Below are positions 1 through 9,480 of a stretch of 64,000 nucleotides of DNA, piece by piece (position 1 is the first letter of the stretch; the number at the start of each line of letters is the position of its first letter). The position numbers and the translations under genes are program-made. This DNA comes from a gamma proteobacterium symbiont of Ctena orbiculata (GTDB lineage: Bacteria > Pseudomonadota > Gammaproteobacteria > Chromatiales > Chromatiaceae). The stretch covers positions 62,001-126,000 of the forward strand of contig QBVC01000023.1 of the NCBI GenBank assembly GCA_003058495.1. Direction: 5' to 3'. The notes beneath the pieces are model-generated. The model saw only the letters and a list, made by a program, of their open reading frames with translations, did no database searches and had not been told where the DNA came from.

Positions 1-1084
1 TCAGCCCCTCCCACCAGATATCACCATCGTCGGTGAGGGCGCAGTTGGTGAAGATGCAGTTTTCCTTCAACGCGGCGATCGCATTGGCATTGGATGATTC
101 GTTGGTGCCCGGGGCTACGCCGAACAGCCCGTACTCCGGATTGATGGCATAAAACTTACCGTCCTCGGGATTGGGTTTGATCCAGGCGATGTCATCTCCG
201 ATCGTGGTGACCTTCCAGTCCTTGAAGCCCCGCGGCGATTTGAGCATGGCAAAATTGGTTTTTCCGCAGGCGCTGGGGAAGGCCGCCGCGACATAGAACT
301 TCTTCTTCTCGGGGGTTTCCACGCCCATGATCAACATGTGTTCGGCGAGCCAGCCCTCGTCCCGCCCCATCACCGAGGCGATTCGCAGCGCAAGGCACTT
401 CTTGCCCAGCAGGGCATTCCCGCCGTAACCGCTGCCGAAGGACCAGATCTCCCGGGTCTCGGGGAAGTGGGTAATGTATTTGTCCTCGATGTTGCCTGCG
501 CAGGGCCAGGGGACATCCTCCTCCCCCGGTGCCAGGGGCGCACCAACAGAGTGCACGCAGGGTACGAATTCACCATCCTCACCCAGCACATCGAGTACTT
601 TCTGCCCCATGCGGGTCATGATGCGCTGATTCACCGCGACATAGGCAGAGTCCGAGATCTCAACGCCGATGTGTGCGATATGCGAGCCGAGCGGTCCCAT
701 GCTGAACGGGATCACATACATCGTCCTTCCCCGCATGCAGTCCTTGAACAATCCCTTGAGGATCGATTTCATCTTCCCGGGATCCATCCAGTTGTTGGTT
801 GGCCCGGCGTCTTCCTCCTTTTCCGAACAGATATAGGTACGCTCCTCGACGCGGGCCACGTCACTCGGATGGGAACGGGCGAGGTAGCTGTTGGGCCGTT
901 TCTCCGGGTTGAGGCGAACAAAGGTACCCCCTTTCACCATCTCATCACACAGGCGGTCATACTCTTCCTGAGAGCCGTCGCACCAGTAGATCCGGTCCGG
1001 ATTACACAGCTGGGCAACCTCTTCGACCCAGGCTAGTAGTTTCCGATTGCTAGTGCGAGCGGCGCCATCGTGTTTCGTGGTCAT
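1..1084 (-). CDS. pckG: Phosphoenolpyruvate carboxykinase (GTP), C-terminus cut by window edge
   Basis: GTP-dependent PEP carboxykinase interconverts oxaloacetate and PEP, the first committed gluconeogenic step, in the cytoplasm. About 361 residues are visible. The P-loop (kinase-1a) reads FPSACGKTN with the reactive Cys typical of the GTP family, followed by the kinase-2 motif TIGDDIAW; the N-terminal half carries the conserved [12 protein letters not shown] segment. The start is the ATG at 1082-1084, preceded at good distance by AAAGGAG on the minus strand. The family is about 600 residues, so roughly 240 residues lie left of the window. It is downstream of and co-oriented with the Lon-like/Usp pair but separated by 144 bp, so it is probably transcribed separately. 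Confidence 0.95.
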   Translation of the reverse strand, partial: MTTKHDGAARTSNRKLLAWVEEVAQLCNPDRIYWCDGSQEEYDRLCDEMVKGGTFVRLNPEKRPNSYLARSHPSDVARVEERTYICSEKEEDAGPTNNWMDPGKMKSILKGLFKDCMRGRTMYVIPFSMGPLGSHIAHIGVEISDSAYVAVNQRIMTRMGQKVLDVLGEDGEFVPCVHSVGAPLAPGEEDVPWPCAGNIEDKYITHFPETREIWSFGSGYGGNALLGKKCLALRIASVMGRDEGWLAEHMLIMGVETPEKKKFYVAAAFPSACGKTNFAMLKSPRGFKDWKVTTIGDDIAWIKPNPEDGKFYAINPEYGLFGVAPGTNESSNANAIAALKENCIFTNCALTDDGDIWWEGL

Positions 1085-1141
1085 GGTGAGGGTCTCCTTT
1101 GGTTTTTCGCTATCTTAACAGCTAAGCGTTGAATGTTTATA

Positions 1142-1177
1142 GCCCGGATTCTACCCGGAGAACGGGGTAAATCCGGC
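1142..1177. repeat. Imperfect hairpin between usp and pckG
   Basis: An imperfect palindrome of the form cccggatt-ctacccg ... cgggg-taa-atccgg lies in the 144-bp gap between the Usp-like gene and pckG. It could be a weak terminator or a dispersed REP-like repeat. There is no long T-run on either strand, so a repeat is more likely. Confidence 0.35.
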
Positions 1178-1228
1178 GCCGGACGGACAGGCCAAGCTGT
1201 TATGCGCTGAGCGGGCAGGCATCCTCTT

Positions 1229-2023
1229 CTATTTACGCACCACGACTGTTGGATAGGGCAGGTCCTCCAGAATCCGCTTGATGGTAGGTCCTTTCAGCAA
1301 TGAGCTCCGTTCGCTGATCATCAACAGGTCGCATGCCGACGCCTTCAACTGTTTCGCCAGTTTCACCGGTTCCTTGTCGGTGATGCGTATCAGCGAGATA
1401 AGTTGCTCGGGGTCATGATGCCTGAGGTGATCATCCAGGGTCTCGATCAAGGGGCGCCCTTCATCCGGAGGCAGAAACAGGACAATTTCGATTTCGGGTT
1501 TTTGCGCCAACTCGGTGATCGTCTCCAGCAGTCTCGGCTCGGCCATGCCCGCATCCACAATGACCCCGAGCCTGAGGGATTTGGGCGCCGCGGTTGCGGG
1601 TCTGTACCGGGTGGAGAAACGGCGTGGGGAGAGGCTTCCATGACGGCCCATCAACAGCATCTCCGAGTCTGTCGCCAACTGACCCAGGTCGCTGTCGTAC
1701 TCACCCCGCCAGACGCGAAAGCTCCAGCTCAGCCCGGCACGTTTGGCCGACTCCTCGAGCACCTCCCGGGTCTGTTTTGCGATGGCGCGCCACTCCTGGG
1801 TCAGACGGGCGGGATCGAGACGGGCCTCGTGCCTGCTGCCCCACCTGAGTTCACGCAGGAAGGGGAGACCGGTGAGCCTGAACAGGGCATCGTCCTCGAT
1901 GAACACTCCCTCGATCTCCGCTTGCAGCAAAGAGGCGATGGTGGCACCCAGGGATAGCAGCTCCCGGCTCTGGGGCTTGTCGAGAAGCACCACGGTGATA
2001 CGACGACGACCTGGGATGCTCAC
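1229..2023 (-). CDS. Tandem universal-stress-protein-like protein
   Basis: This 264-residue soluble protein resembles UspA-family proteins with two alpha/beta domains. Residues about 8-130 begin with the beta strand RITVVLLDKP and end near a degenerate nucleotide-loop-like LLMGRHGS. Residues about 150-264 begin with LRLGVIVDAG and end with CDLLMISERSSL and PYPTVVVRK, the usual Usp C-terminal pattern. The ATP-loop Gly residues (G-2x-G-9x-G-S/T) are not well kept, so ligand binding is uncertain. The start overlaps the stop of the Lon-like gene as ATGA (2020-2023), implying translational coupling and a shared role in stress or protein quality control. That role is inferred from context. Confidence 0.7.
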   Translation of the reverse strand: MSIPGRRRITVVLLDKPQSRELLSLGATIASLLQAEIEGVFIEDDALFRLTGLPFLRELRWGSRHEARLDPARLTQEWRAIAKQTREVLEESAKRAGLSWSFRVWRGEYDSDLGQLATDSEMLLMGRHGSLSPRRFSTRYRPATAAPKSLRLGVIVDAGMAEPRLLETITELAQKPEIEIVLFLPPDEGRPLIETLDDHLRHHDPEQLISLIRITDKEPVKLAKQLKASACDLLMISERSSLLKGPTIKRILEDLPYPTVVVRK

Positions 2024-4446
2024 TGCTCCTCTCCCTTGACCGGGATGGCGGCTTCATCCAATGACTGCAGGCGCTCCGAGAAACGGATCAGGCTGGCTTC
2101 CACCAGCCCGTTGACGCTGTCCTCGGGAAACAGGCCGTTCCCGTCGCGCTCGCCCGCCGCAATGCCGGTCAGCAGTGCGATGCCTTCATCGACGGTCGAC
2201 ACCGGATAGACGGCGAACTTGCCCCCCTTCACCGCCTCCACCACATCCTCGCGCAGCATCAGGTGCTTGACGTTGGCGCTCGGAATCAGCACCCCCTGAT
2301 CACCGCTCAATCCCCTCGCCTTGCAGATCTCGTAATACCCCTCGATCTTCTCGTTGACCCCGCCGATGGCCTGCACCTCGCCCAGCTGGTTGACCGATCC
2401 GGTGACCGCGAACTGCTGTTTGATCGCCAGTCCGGAGAGTGCCGAGAGCAGGGCATAGAGCTCGGCGGAGGATGCGCTGTCGCCCTCGACCTCGCCATAG
2501 GATTGCTCGAACACCAGGCTGGCGGAGAGCGACAGCGGGTAGTCGGGCACATAACGCCCGGCGATGAATCCGGAGAGTATATAGACCCCCTTGGAGTGGA
2601 TCGGACCGCCCAGCTCCACCTCGCGCTCGATGTCGACCACCTGCCCCTTGCCGAGGCGTGCGCGGGCGGTGATGCGGGTGGGGTGGCCGAAGCGCTGACC
2701 GCCGAGCAGCATCACGGAGAGGCCGTTGATCTGGCCCACCACCTCTCCCGCGGTGGCGATCATCAGGGTGCCCCTGACCACCTCCTGCTGCAGCCGCTTC
2801 TGGAACCGGTCGGCACGGTGGATCTGGGCCTCGATCGCCTTCTCTACATCGCCACGGGTGATCCGGTTGTTGTCCTCTTCGCCGGCCCAGTAGTCGGCCT
2901 GCTGGATCAGGTCGACCAGGGAGCGCATATGGCTGCTGATACGTTCGCTGTCGTCCGCCAGGCGCATGCAGTGATCGATCACCCGGGCCACCGCGAACCT
3001 GTCCAGCGGGCGCAGCTCATGGTGCCTCGCGAGGGAGGCGATCAGCAGCCCGTAGTCCTGTTCGTTGCGGCTGTCGCGCCGCAGCTCATCGTCGAAATCC
3101 ACCGCGACCTTGAACAGCTCATCGAACTCCGGGTCGAGGGCCTGCAGCAGATAGTAGATATGACGTTCGCCGAGCAGCACCACCTTGACCTCCAGCGGTA
3201 TCGGCTCGGGCTCGAGGGACTGGGTGCTGATCAGGCTGGTGATCTGGGCCAGGGATTCGATGCGGATCTCGCCCGATTGAAGAACCCGTTTCAGGGTCTC
3301 CCAGGCGAATGGCTGCATCAACAGCTTGAGTGCGTCGAGAATCAGGTAGCCACCGTTTGCGCGATGCAGGGCGCCGGGCCTGATCATGGTGAAATCGGTC
3401 TCCAACGCCCCCAGGTGGGCGCGGTGTTCGATCCGCCCAACCAGGTTGTTGTAGCCGGGCAGGTCTTCATGGACGATGGGTGCGCCGCCGTTGGCCTCGT
3501 GGGCCAGCAGCAGGTTCACCCGGTAGCGGTAGTGCCAGGGCGGTCCCTCCTCATGTTGACCGAGGGGAAGGCCCAGCAGGGTGGGTTTGCGTTCGTCCCG
3601 GGGGAGGAACTGCTGATAGTTGCTGACAATGTCCTCCTCCACCCGGTCCAGATAAGCGCTGACAGCCGGAATCCGGCGATACTTCTCCCGCAGCGCGTCG
3701 ATCAGATGGTGTACCGCCGATGCCGTCATCTCCCGGTTCAGCTTGCCGATCTCTTCCTTGGCCTCCTTCTGCCACTGAGGAATGGCGTGGAGGGTCTTGC
3801 GCAGCTCATCCTGCAACTCCTTGACATCCTTCTCGATCACCGCCTGCTGTTCCTCAGAGAGTTTCTCGAACTGTTCCGGTCCGAGGATCTTGTCATCCTT
3901 TTTCGGACCGAGGGTAAAGCCGGTGGGGGTATTGATCAGGGCAATATGCTTCTCCTCCGCCTTTTTCTGCATCGCCGCCATGGCATGCTCCTGGCGCTCC
4001 TCGAAGTGCTCTTCCAGTGCCTGGCGGCGGGTGTGGTACTCATCGCTCTCGAATACCAGGGGTATCGCCTCCTGCAGGTCGATGATCAGCTGTTCCATAT
4101 CCTGCATGAGTACTGCCCCTTTTCCTGCGGGCAGGGCGATGGCCTGTGGTTTTCGGGCGTCGCTGAAATTATTGACATAGCACCAGTCGGAAGGCATCGG
4201 CCGTTGTGCAGCCAGATCCTCCAGATAGCCACGAACCATGGCGAATTTTCCCGCTCCCGCGGGACCCAGGGCATAGAGATTGTAGCCTTTATGGGTGACC
4301 CCCAGTCCGAAGCGGAGGGCCTCGGTGGCCCGTTCCTGGCCGATGAAGCCCACCTGATCCTCCACTTCGTCGGTGGAGTCGAAGCTGAACTGTTGCGGAT
4401 CGCAATGGCGATGCAGGAGCTCTGGTGTCAATGGGCGAGTCGTCAT
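2020..4446 (-). CDS. Lon-like ATP-dependent protease (AAA_32/LonC-type)
   Basis: 808 residues. The fold order is an N-terminal AAA-like domain split by a long coiled coil (roughly residues 150-270, rich in EE/KK heptads), then the Lon proteolytic domain. The Ser-Lys dyad is S657 (in GDSAS) and K700 (in VNEKIEG). Their spacing of 43 equals that of E. coli Lon (S679/K722). The Walker A loop is GPAGAGKFAM: the Thr/Ser after the Lys is Phe, so ATP hydrolysis may be altered. The upstream ATG at 4500 is possible, but the start at 4446 has AAGGAG seven bases ahead and gives the family-typical N-terminus MTTRPLTPE. It is translationally coupled to the downstream Usp-like gene. Substrates are unknown. 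Confidence 0.88.
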   Translation of the reverse strand: MTTRPLTPELLHRHCDPQQFSFDSTDEVEDQVGFIGQERATEALRFGLGVTHKGYNLYALGPAGAGKFAMVRGYLEDLAAQRPMPSDWCYVNNFSDARKPQAIALPAGKGAVLMQDMEQLIIDLQEAIPLVFESDEYHTRRQALEEHFEERQEHAMAAMQKKAEEKHIALINTPTGFTLGPKKDDKILGPEQFEKLSEEQQAVIEKDVKELQDELRKTLHAIPQWQKEAKEEIGKLNREMTASAVHHLIDALREKYRRIPAVSAYLDRVEEDIVSNYQQFLPRDERKPTLLGLPLGQHEEGPPWHYRYRVNLLLAHEANGGAPIVHEDLPGYNNLVGRIEHRAHLGALETDFTMIRPGALHRANGGYLILDALKLLMQPFAWETLKRVLQSGEIRIESLAQITSLISTQSLEPEPIPLEVKVVLLGERHIYYLLQALDPEFDELFKVAVDFDDELRRDSRNEQDYGLLIASLARHHELRPLDRFAVARVIDHCMRLADDSERISSHMRSLVDLIQQADYWAGEEDNNRITRGDVEKAIEAQIHRADRFQKRLQQEVVRGTLMIATAGEVVGQINGLSVMLLGGQRFGHPTRITARARLGKGQVVDIEREVELGGPIHSKGVYILSGFIAGRYVPDYPLSLSASLVFEQSYGEVEGDSASSAELYALLSALSGLAIKQQFAVTGSVNQLGEVQAIGGVNEKIEGYYEICKARGLSGDQGVLIPSANVKHLMLREDVVEAVKGGKFAVYPVSTVDEGIALLTGIAAGERDGNGLFPEDSVNGLVEASLIRFSERLQSLDEAAIPVKGEEQ

Positions 4447-4703
4447 GGAAAACTCCTTGTGACCTGCTGTCTGATTGGGAGCGCGCAGGGGAGTACGCAA
4501 TCAGCCTGGAAATCCGGTCTCTACTAAAATTGTAGACCGAGCCGGATAGGGCACCATGACCCAGCGCAGATCAAGCGCCGACTGGCGCGCCCCGGGCTGT
4601 CGCGATCCGCTGCAATTGATCGCCGCATCACGTCGACAGGCTACAATTAAAGTGGAACAAGAAGAAAAAGAGATCATTAACGCCATCTCATCAGGAGGTT
4701 GCC

Positions 4704-5207
4704 ATGATGTCTCGAAACATGACCCAAACGTCCATCAAGAGAAGGAACAGACTACTCAAGGAGCGGAGTATGGATGCCTACCGAAGTGATCATAAACTTA
4801 CCGATCCCACCCTGTGCCAGATCTGCGGCGCGGTCTATTCGGCTGGACGCTGGCAGTGGCGGGAGACCCTGCCGGATGAGGCCAAGGAGACGCGCTGCCC
4901 CGCCTGCCAGCGCATCCATGACCGGGTACCCGCCGGGTACCTTACCCTCAGCGGCGCCTTTTTCAACGAACATAGAAGGGAGATCATGCGCCTGGTTCAC
5001 AATCATGTTGAGAGACAGCGGACCCGGCATCCGCTGCAGCGAATCATCGATACCCATACCCTGGAGTCCGGCGATATGGAGATCACCTTCACCGAGTTCC
5101 ATCTGCCGAAGGGGGTTGGCGAGGCACTCAAAAAGGCCTACCAGGGCGAGCTCCAGGTCCACTTTCCCGAAGAGTCTGGACAGCTGCGGGCCAGTTGGTC
5201 CCGCTAG
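4704..5207 (+). CDS. BCAM0308-type zinc-ribbon protein
   Basis: 167 residues. CQICG near residue 38 and CPACQ near residue 66 form a four-Cys zinc ribbon separated by a GRWQWRETLP segment, followed by an alpha/beta region ending LQVHFPEE. The arrangement matches the BCAM0308 family, whose function is not established; a nucleic-acid or ribosome-associated role is suggested only by the ribbon. A strong AGGAGG at 4694-4699 precedes two possible ATGs (4704, 4707). It is divergent from the Lon-like gene and 50 bp ahead of pcm, so it may be co-transcribed with pcm. Confidence 0.7.
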   Translation: MMSRNMTQTSIKRRNRLLKERSMDAYRSDHKLTDPTLCQICGAVYSAGRWQWRETLPDEAKETRCPACQRIHDRVPAGYLTLSGAFFNEHRREIMRLVHNHVERQRTRHPLQRIIDTHTLESGDMEITFTEFHLPKGVGEALKKAYQGELQVHFPEESGQLRASWSR

Positions 5208-5257
5208 GACAGCGTGGAGCCTGCCCCCGGGGTCCGCTGCGTCAAGGGTGCCGAGTG

Positions 5258-5953
5258 ATGTCGGATCAACTGCAGATGATAAGCGATATCGAACGGGAAG
5301 TGGCCTACACCCGGCATATGATCGGCCGATCCGCCTTGAGCGAAACGGTGATGAATGCCATCCGTCTGGTGCCCAGAGAGGCCTTCGTACCCGAGGCGGA
5401 GCGTCGATTCGCCTATCACAACGGACCACTGCCGATCGGTTGCGGGCAGACGATCTCCCAGCCCTACATCGTCGCCTTGATGACCGACCTGCTCGAGGTG
5501 GATGGGGACGCTGTGGTGCTGGAGGTCGGTACCGGTTCCGGCTATCAGGCCGCCGTGCTCTCCAGGGTGGTAAAGGAGGTCTATACCCTGGAGATTATCG
5601 AAACCCTTGCGGAGCGGGCGGCGGAGACCCTGGACGGCCTGGGCTACGACAATATCACCTGCCGCTGTGTGGACGGCTACAACGGTTGGCCGGAACACGC
5701 CCCCTACGACGCGATCATGGTCACCGCCGCCGCCGTGGAGATTCCGCCGCCGCTGATCGAACAGCTGCGGCCGGGGGGGCGGCTGGTGATGCCGCTGGGC
5801 CGCCCCTATGACTATCAGAATCTTGTTCTGGTTGAGAAGAACCCCTCGGGCGGGGTGAGTCAAAGGGTGATTCTCGGTGTGGCGTTCGTGCCGTTGACCC
5901 GCAGCGATGCGCAACGCGGGATCTACGGCGTCGACCGATCCGAAACGATCTGA
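5258..5953 (+). CDS. pcm: Protein-L-isoaspartate O-methyltransferase
   Basis: 231 residues. The enzyme methylates L-isoaspartyl residues in damaged proteins with S-adenosylmethionine. The family signature GCGQTISQPYIVA and the SAM-binding motif I VLEVGTGSGYQAAVLS are intact, with the later strand YDAIMVTAAA and the LRPGGRLVMPLG loop. The longer reading frame from 5195 adds a Cys/Arg-rich leader that does not look like the family, so the ATG at 5258 is chosen, although its ribosome site (AAGGGTG) is weak. Family members often start near this point. It probably belongs with the zinc-ribbon gene upstream as a protein-repair unit. Confidence 0.93.
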   Translation: MSDQLQMISDIEREVAYTRHMIGRSALSETVMNAIRLVPREAFVPEAERRFAYHNGPLPIGCGQTISQPYIVALMTDLLEVDGDAVVLEVGTGSGYQAAVLSRVVKEVYTLEIIETLAERAAETLDGLGYDNITCRCVDGYNGWPEHAPYDAIMVTAAAVEIPPPLIEQLRPGGRLVMPLGRPYDYQNLVLVEKNPSGGVSQRVILGVAFVPLTRSDAQRGIYGVDRSETI

Positions 5954-6008
5954 CACCTGCTGCCGGATGGCAGGGCGGCGGTGTTGAAGCCGAAGCGAGT
6001 CGATTGCA

Positions 6009-7835
6009 ATGATACAAGCGCCTTTTCAATCGGAGATCGCCCGCTATATCTGGGACAGCAAGTATCGCCACCATGAGCAGGGCGGGCGCGGCGACGGGAG
6101 TATCGAGGAGACCTGGCAACGGGTGGCGCAAGGGGTTGCCGGCATCGAGCCGCGAAATGGGAATGCCTGGCGCGAGCGCTTTCTGAGCAGCCTCCAGGGT
6201 TTCGCTTTCCTGCCCGGGGGACGGATCCTGGCGGGGACCGGCGTCGCCCGTGACGTCACCCTTTTCAACTGTTTCGTGATGGGGCCGGTCGAGGATTCGC
6301 TGGAGGGTATTTTCGACGCCCTCAGGGAGGGGGCGTTGACCATGCAGCAGGGCGGCGGGATAGGCTACGACTTCTCCAGCCTGCGCCCCTACGGATCAGC
6401 GGCGAGGCGGGTGGGCGGTATCGCATCGGGTCCGGTCTCCTTTATGCGTATCTGGGATACGATGTGCGATACCCTGGTATCGACCGCATCGCGACGCGGC
6501 GCCATGATGGCGAGCCTGCGCTGCGACCATCCCGATATCGAACGCTTTATCGATGCCAAGAACCAACCGGGCGAGTTGCGCCATTTCAATCTCTCGGTGC
6601 AGGTCAGCGACCCGTTCATGACCGCTGTCGAGCGGAATGAGGATTGGCCGCTGCTGTTTCCCGCAAAGGCACTGCCGGGTGACGTTCGGGGCGGCGGCAG
6701 GATCATTGAGCGCTGTTGGAGCGATCCCCGGCATGCCGAACCCTGTGTCGTGATGGATATCGTCAAGGCCGGTGAGTTGTGGGAGCGGATCATGCGGGCG
6801 ACCTATGACTATGCCGAGCCTGGCGTGCTGTTCATCGATTCGATCAACCGCATGAACAATCTCCGCTATCGAGAGTGGATCAGCACCACCAATCCCTGCG
6901 GCGAGATACCCCTGCCGGCCCATGGCGCCTGCAATCTGGGATCGCTGAATCTGACCCGTTTCGTGATGGCGCCGTTCAGTGAATCTGCCGCTTTCGACTA
7001 CCCTGCAGTGGAGCAAAGTGTCAAGGCGGCCGTTCGCTTCCTGGATAACGTTGTCGACCTTTCACGCTTTCCGTTGCCGGCCCAGCAGCGGCAGGCGCGG
7101 GGTACGCGAAGGATCGGCCTGGGCATTACCGGCCTGGCGGACAGCCTGATCATGCTCGGTCTCCACTATGCGGACGCAAGGGCCAGGGAAGAGGCGGTGA
7201 GGGTCATGGCTCGTATCTGCCATGCCGCCTACCGGAGTTCCATTGAATTGGCGGAGGAGAAGGGTGTTTTTCCCTATTTTGAGCGGGATGCCTATCTGCA
7301 AAGTCCGTTTATACGCAGCCTGCCCGATGATATCCAACTGGGTATAGCACGCCATGGCATTCGCAACAGCCACCTCACCGCCATCGCCCCTGCTGGCACC
7401 ATCAGTCTGCTGGCGAACAATGTCAGCAGCGGCATCGAGCCGGTCTATGCCTTCAGTCAGCGGCGCAGGATCAGGCAGGCGTCAGGGCAGTACAAGCAAT
7501 ACGACTTGACCGATTATGCCTGGCAACGATGGCAAAACATGAATCCCGGCAAGCCCCGGTCCGAGGCCTTCGTCGATAGCGCCGGCCTGTCGCCCCAGGA
7601 CCATCTGCGGATGCAGGCGGCCCTCCAGCCCTATGTGGACAACGCCATCTCGAAGACCATCAACATCCCATCCGACTATCCCTATGAAGACTTCAAGGCG
7701 ATCTACCGACAGGCCTTCAAACTGGGTTTGAAGGGCTGTACGACCTTCAGGCCCAATCCGGTCAGCGGAGAGATACTGTCGGGTGCCGGGGAGACCGGTC
7801 ATCACTGTTCAAATTTCCCGTGCGAGCCAGATTGA
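6009..7835 (+). CDS. nrdJ: Adenosylcobalamin-dependent (class II) ribonucleotide reductase
   Basis: 608 residues. It reduces ribonucleotides to deoxyribonucleotides with a B12-generated thiyl radical and needs no beta subunit or oxygen. The radical cysteine is C297 in TTNPCGEIPLP; the redox pair is C88 (LFNCFV) and C308 (CNLGSLNL), the 11-residue C297-C308 spacing being that of class II enzymes. The NNVSSGIEPVYA segment is also conserved. No ATP-cone domain is seen at the N-terminus. The tail ends ETGHHCSNFPCEPD, with two Cys spaced by four residues as the likely re-reducing thiols. No cobalamin riboswitch fits in the 55 bp upstream. The B12 dependence implies synthesis or uptake elsewhere. 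Confidence 0.93.
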   Translation: MIQAPFQSEIARYIWDSKYRHHEQGGRGDGSIEETWQRVAQGVAGIEPRNGNAWRERFLSSLQGFAFLPGGRILAGTGVARDVTLFNCFVMGPVEDSLEGIFDALREGALTMQQGGGIGYDFSSLRPYGSAARRVGGIASGPVSFMRIWDTMCDTLVSTASRRGAMMASLRCDHPDIERFIDAKNQPGELRHFNLSVQVSDPFMTAVERNEDWPLLFPAKALPGDVRGGGRIIERCWSDPRHAEPCVVMDIVKAGELWERIMRATYDYAEPGVLFIDSINRMNNLRYREWISTTNPCGEIPLPAHGACNLGSLNLTRFVMAPFSESAAFDYPAVEQSVKAAVRFLDNVVDLSRFPLPAQQRQARGTRRIGLGITGLADSLIMLGLHYADARAREEAVRVMARICHAAYRSSIELAEEKGVFPYFERDAYLQSPFIRSLPDDIQLGIARHGIRNSHLTAIAPAGTISLLANNVSSGIEPVYAFSQRRRIRQASGQYKQYDLTDYAWQRWQNMNPGKPRSEAFVDSAGLSPQDHLRMQAALQPYVDNAISKTINIPSDYPYEDFKAIYRQAFKLGLKGCTTFRPNPVSGEILSGAGETGHHCSNFPCEPD

Positions 7836-7917
7836 TTAGCGCCAGATTCACGTCTCCTGGATCAAGTCGACTTTTGTAAAAAAGTTGCAGGTAAAGGGTG
7901 CGTGTTTTGATTGTTTG

Positions 7918-7949
7918 AGTCCGCAAATGGACGCGAATAAACCCAAATG
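7918..7949 (+). repeat. Repeat A copy (divergent)
   Basis: A roughly 31-bp repeat beginning agtccgcaaatg, here with several substitutions. It is followed by a tttctgcttc..caatatgaaca spacer also found after the copy at 12431, so the two are copies of a longer unit. Confidence 0.8.
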
Positions 7950-7973
7950 ATTTCTGCTTCGCAATATGAACAG

Positions 7974-8063
7974 GTAGGGAGCGGTTTACCGCACCGTTTA
8001 ACCCCCTAGACATATGGGTGGCGTAATAAGGTTTGTGTAATGGCGCGGCGAGCCGCACCCTAC
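7974..8063. repeat. Repeat B pair in opposite orientation
   Basis: Repeat B is a short palindrome of the form gtagggtgcggcttgccgca. A degenerate copy lies at 7974-7997 and an inverted one at 8040-8063, so the pair can form a larger foldback. Confidence 0.7.
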
Positions 8064-8098
8064 GCTAAGTTGGATTTTCACGAATTGCATACGTGCAT

Positions 8099-8120
8099 TG
8101 GTGGGGCAGGGCCCCACCAT
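8099..8120. repeat. Repeat C palindrome
   Basis: A perfect short palindrome ggtggggcagggccccacc. Similar copies occur at 12541-12563 and 58568-58590. Confidence 0.75.
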
Positions 8121-8188
8121 TTACCTGATCTTCTATTCATCTTTTCGAATTTTGTGCTTTGTACTTCTCCCTGGCCTTGAGATTTTTT

Positions 8189-8206
8189 TTACCGACGGAT
8201 CGGTAA
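8189..8206. promoter_or_regulatory. Inverted repeat, candidate activator site of hupS
   Basis: TTACCGA-cgga-TCGGTAA, a 7-bp perfect inverted repeat ending 109 bp before the -24 element of the hupS sigma-54 promoter. That is a usual distance for NtrC-type enhancer sites. That HupR binds here is inference only. Confidence 0.35.
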
Positions 8207-8314
8207 GCAACTTTCCATTTGTCCTCTCAAGATCATCTGAAGATAGACACCCAAACCTTACCCCAATTCTTTTATGGAAAATCCAACTTATTGAAATGGT
8301 GAGAGATATTCTCA

Positions 8315-8330
8315 TGGCATAACTGTTGCA
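8315..8330 (+). promoter_or_regulatory. Sigma-54 promoter of the hupSLC operon
   Basis: TGGCATaactgTTGCA matches the -24/-12 consensus (TGGCAC-N5-TTGCW), with the invariant GG and GC 12 bp apart first base to first base. It lies 70 bp ahead of the hupS ATG. An NtrC-type activator gene (hupR) of the kind that drives hup promoters is present at 60337. Confidence 0.85.
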
Positions 8331-8400
8331 GATTAACTGACAAAGCGAGCTGTAAAGCCACTCTCAATCACGGCTTTTATCGACCCGGAGGCGAACGATA

Positions 8401-9480
8401 ATGACCGAGACATTTTATGACGTGATGCGGCGACAGGGGATCACCCGCCGCAGTTTCCTGAAATTCTGCAGTCTGACGGCATCGGCGCTCGGCCTGGGGC
8501 CGGCGATGGTACCGCGGATCGCGGAGGCGATGGAGACCAAGCCCCGCATCCCGGTACTCTGGCTGCACGGTCTTGAGTGCACCTGCTGTTCCGAGTCGTT
8601 CATCCGCTCGGCCCATCCCCTGGCCAAGGATGTGGTGCTGTCGATGATCTCGCTGGACTACGACGACACCATCATGGCCGCCGCCGGCCATCAGGCGGAG
8701 GCGATCGTCGAGGAGACCATCGAGAAGTACGACGGCAACTTCATCCTCGCGGTGGAGGGCAATCCGCCCCTCGACGAGGATGGCATGTACTGCATCATCG
8801 GCGGCAAGCCCTTCGTCGATCAGTTGAAGATGGCCGCCGAGCACTGCATGGCGATCATCTCCTGGGGCTCCTGCGCCTCCTGGGGCTGCGTCCAGGCGGC
8901 GCGGCCCAACCCGACCCGGGCCACCCCGGTGCACAAGGTACCCGGCCTGGCCAGCAAGCCGATCATCAAGGTACCGGGCTGCCCGCCCATCGCCGAGGTG
9001 ATGACCGCGGTGGTGACCTATATCCTCACCTTCGAGAAGTTTCCCGAGCTGGATCGCCAGGGCCGGCCGAAGATGTTCTACAGCCAGCGCATCCACGACA
9101 AGTGCTATCGGCGCCCCCACTTCGACGCGGGCCAGTTCGTCGAGGCCTGGGACGACGACTCCGCAAGGAAGGGCTACTGCCTCTACAAGATGGGCTGCAA
9201 GGGTCCGACCACCTACAACGCCTGCTCCACGGTGCGCTGGAACGGCGGCCTCTCGTTCCCGATCCAGGCGGGCCACGGCTGTATCGGCTGCTCCGAGGAC
9301 GGCTTCTGGGACAAGGGCTCCTTCTATCAGCACGTGACCGACACCCATCAGTTCGGGGTCGAGGCCAATGCGGATAAGGTCGGCCTGGCCGCCGCCGGCA
9401 TCGTCGGCGCCACCGCCGCCGCCCACGCCGCCGTCACCGCGATCAAGAATGCGCAGAAGAAAGGAGACCAGGATCAATGA
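8401..9480 (+). CDS. hupS: [NiFe] hydrogenase small subunit, oxygen-tolerant type (group 1d-like)
   Basis: 359 residues. This electron-transfer subunit of the periplasm-facing uptake hydrogenase carries a Tat signal with RRSFLK at residues 16-21. The proximal cluster motif is CTCC (C60, C62, C63) with CASWGC (C158, C163) and C194. The two supernumerary cysteines, C62 and C163, match C19 and C120 of E. coli Hyd-1 and define the [4Fe-3S] cluster behind oxygen tolerance. Medial and distal cluster Cys are present in [25 protein letters not shown] and GCIGCSE. A hydrophobic C-terminal helix (about residues 330-350) anchors it to the membrane. It overlaps hupL by ATGA. Sequence similarity to E. coli HyaA is evident along its length. 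Confidence 0.97.
   Translation: MTETFYDVMRRQGITRRSFLKFCSLTASALGLGPAMVPRIAEAMETKPRIPVLWLHGLECTCCSESFIRSAHPLAKDVVLSMISLDYDDTIMAAAGHQAEAIVEETIEKYDGNFILAVEGNPPLDEDGMYCIIGGKPFVDQLKMAAEHCMAIISWGSCASWGCVQAARPNPTRATPVHKVPGLASKPIIKVPGCPPIAEVMTAVVTYILTFEKFPELDRQGRPKMFYSQRIHDKCYRRPHFDAGQFVEAWDDDSARKGYCLYKMGCKGPTTYNACSTVRWNGGLSFPIQAGHGCIGCSEDGFWDKGSFYQHVTDTHQFGVEANADKVGLAAAGIVGATAAAHAAVTAIKNAQKKGDQDQ

Larger units (their letters stand above)
7836..8400. other. 565-bp intergenic region upstream of hupS
   Basis: There is no convincing gene here. The region holds copies of repeat families A, B and C (7918-8120), a 7-bp inverted repeat (8189-8206) and the sigma-54 promoter of hupS (8315-8330). The small open frames around 8098-8322 lack ribosome sites and recognisable features. 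Confidence 0.7.

Noticed and set aside
338-1036. Long open frame on the plus strand opposite pckG
   Set aside because: It is the antisense shadow of the clearly conserved PEP carboxykinase; no ribosome site and no family features.
2263-4527. 754-codon frame on the plus strand opposite the Lon-like gene
   Set aside because: Frame openness comes from the GC-rich codon bias of the real gene; its translation has no recognisable domain.
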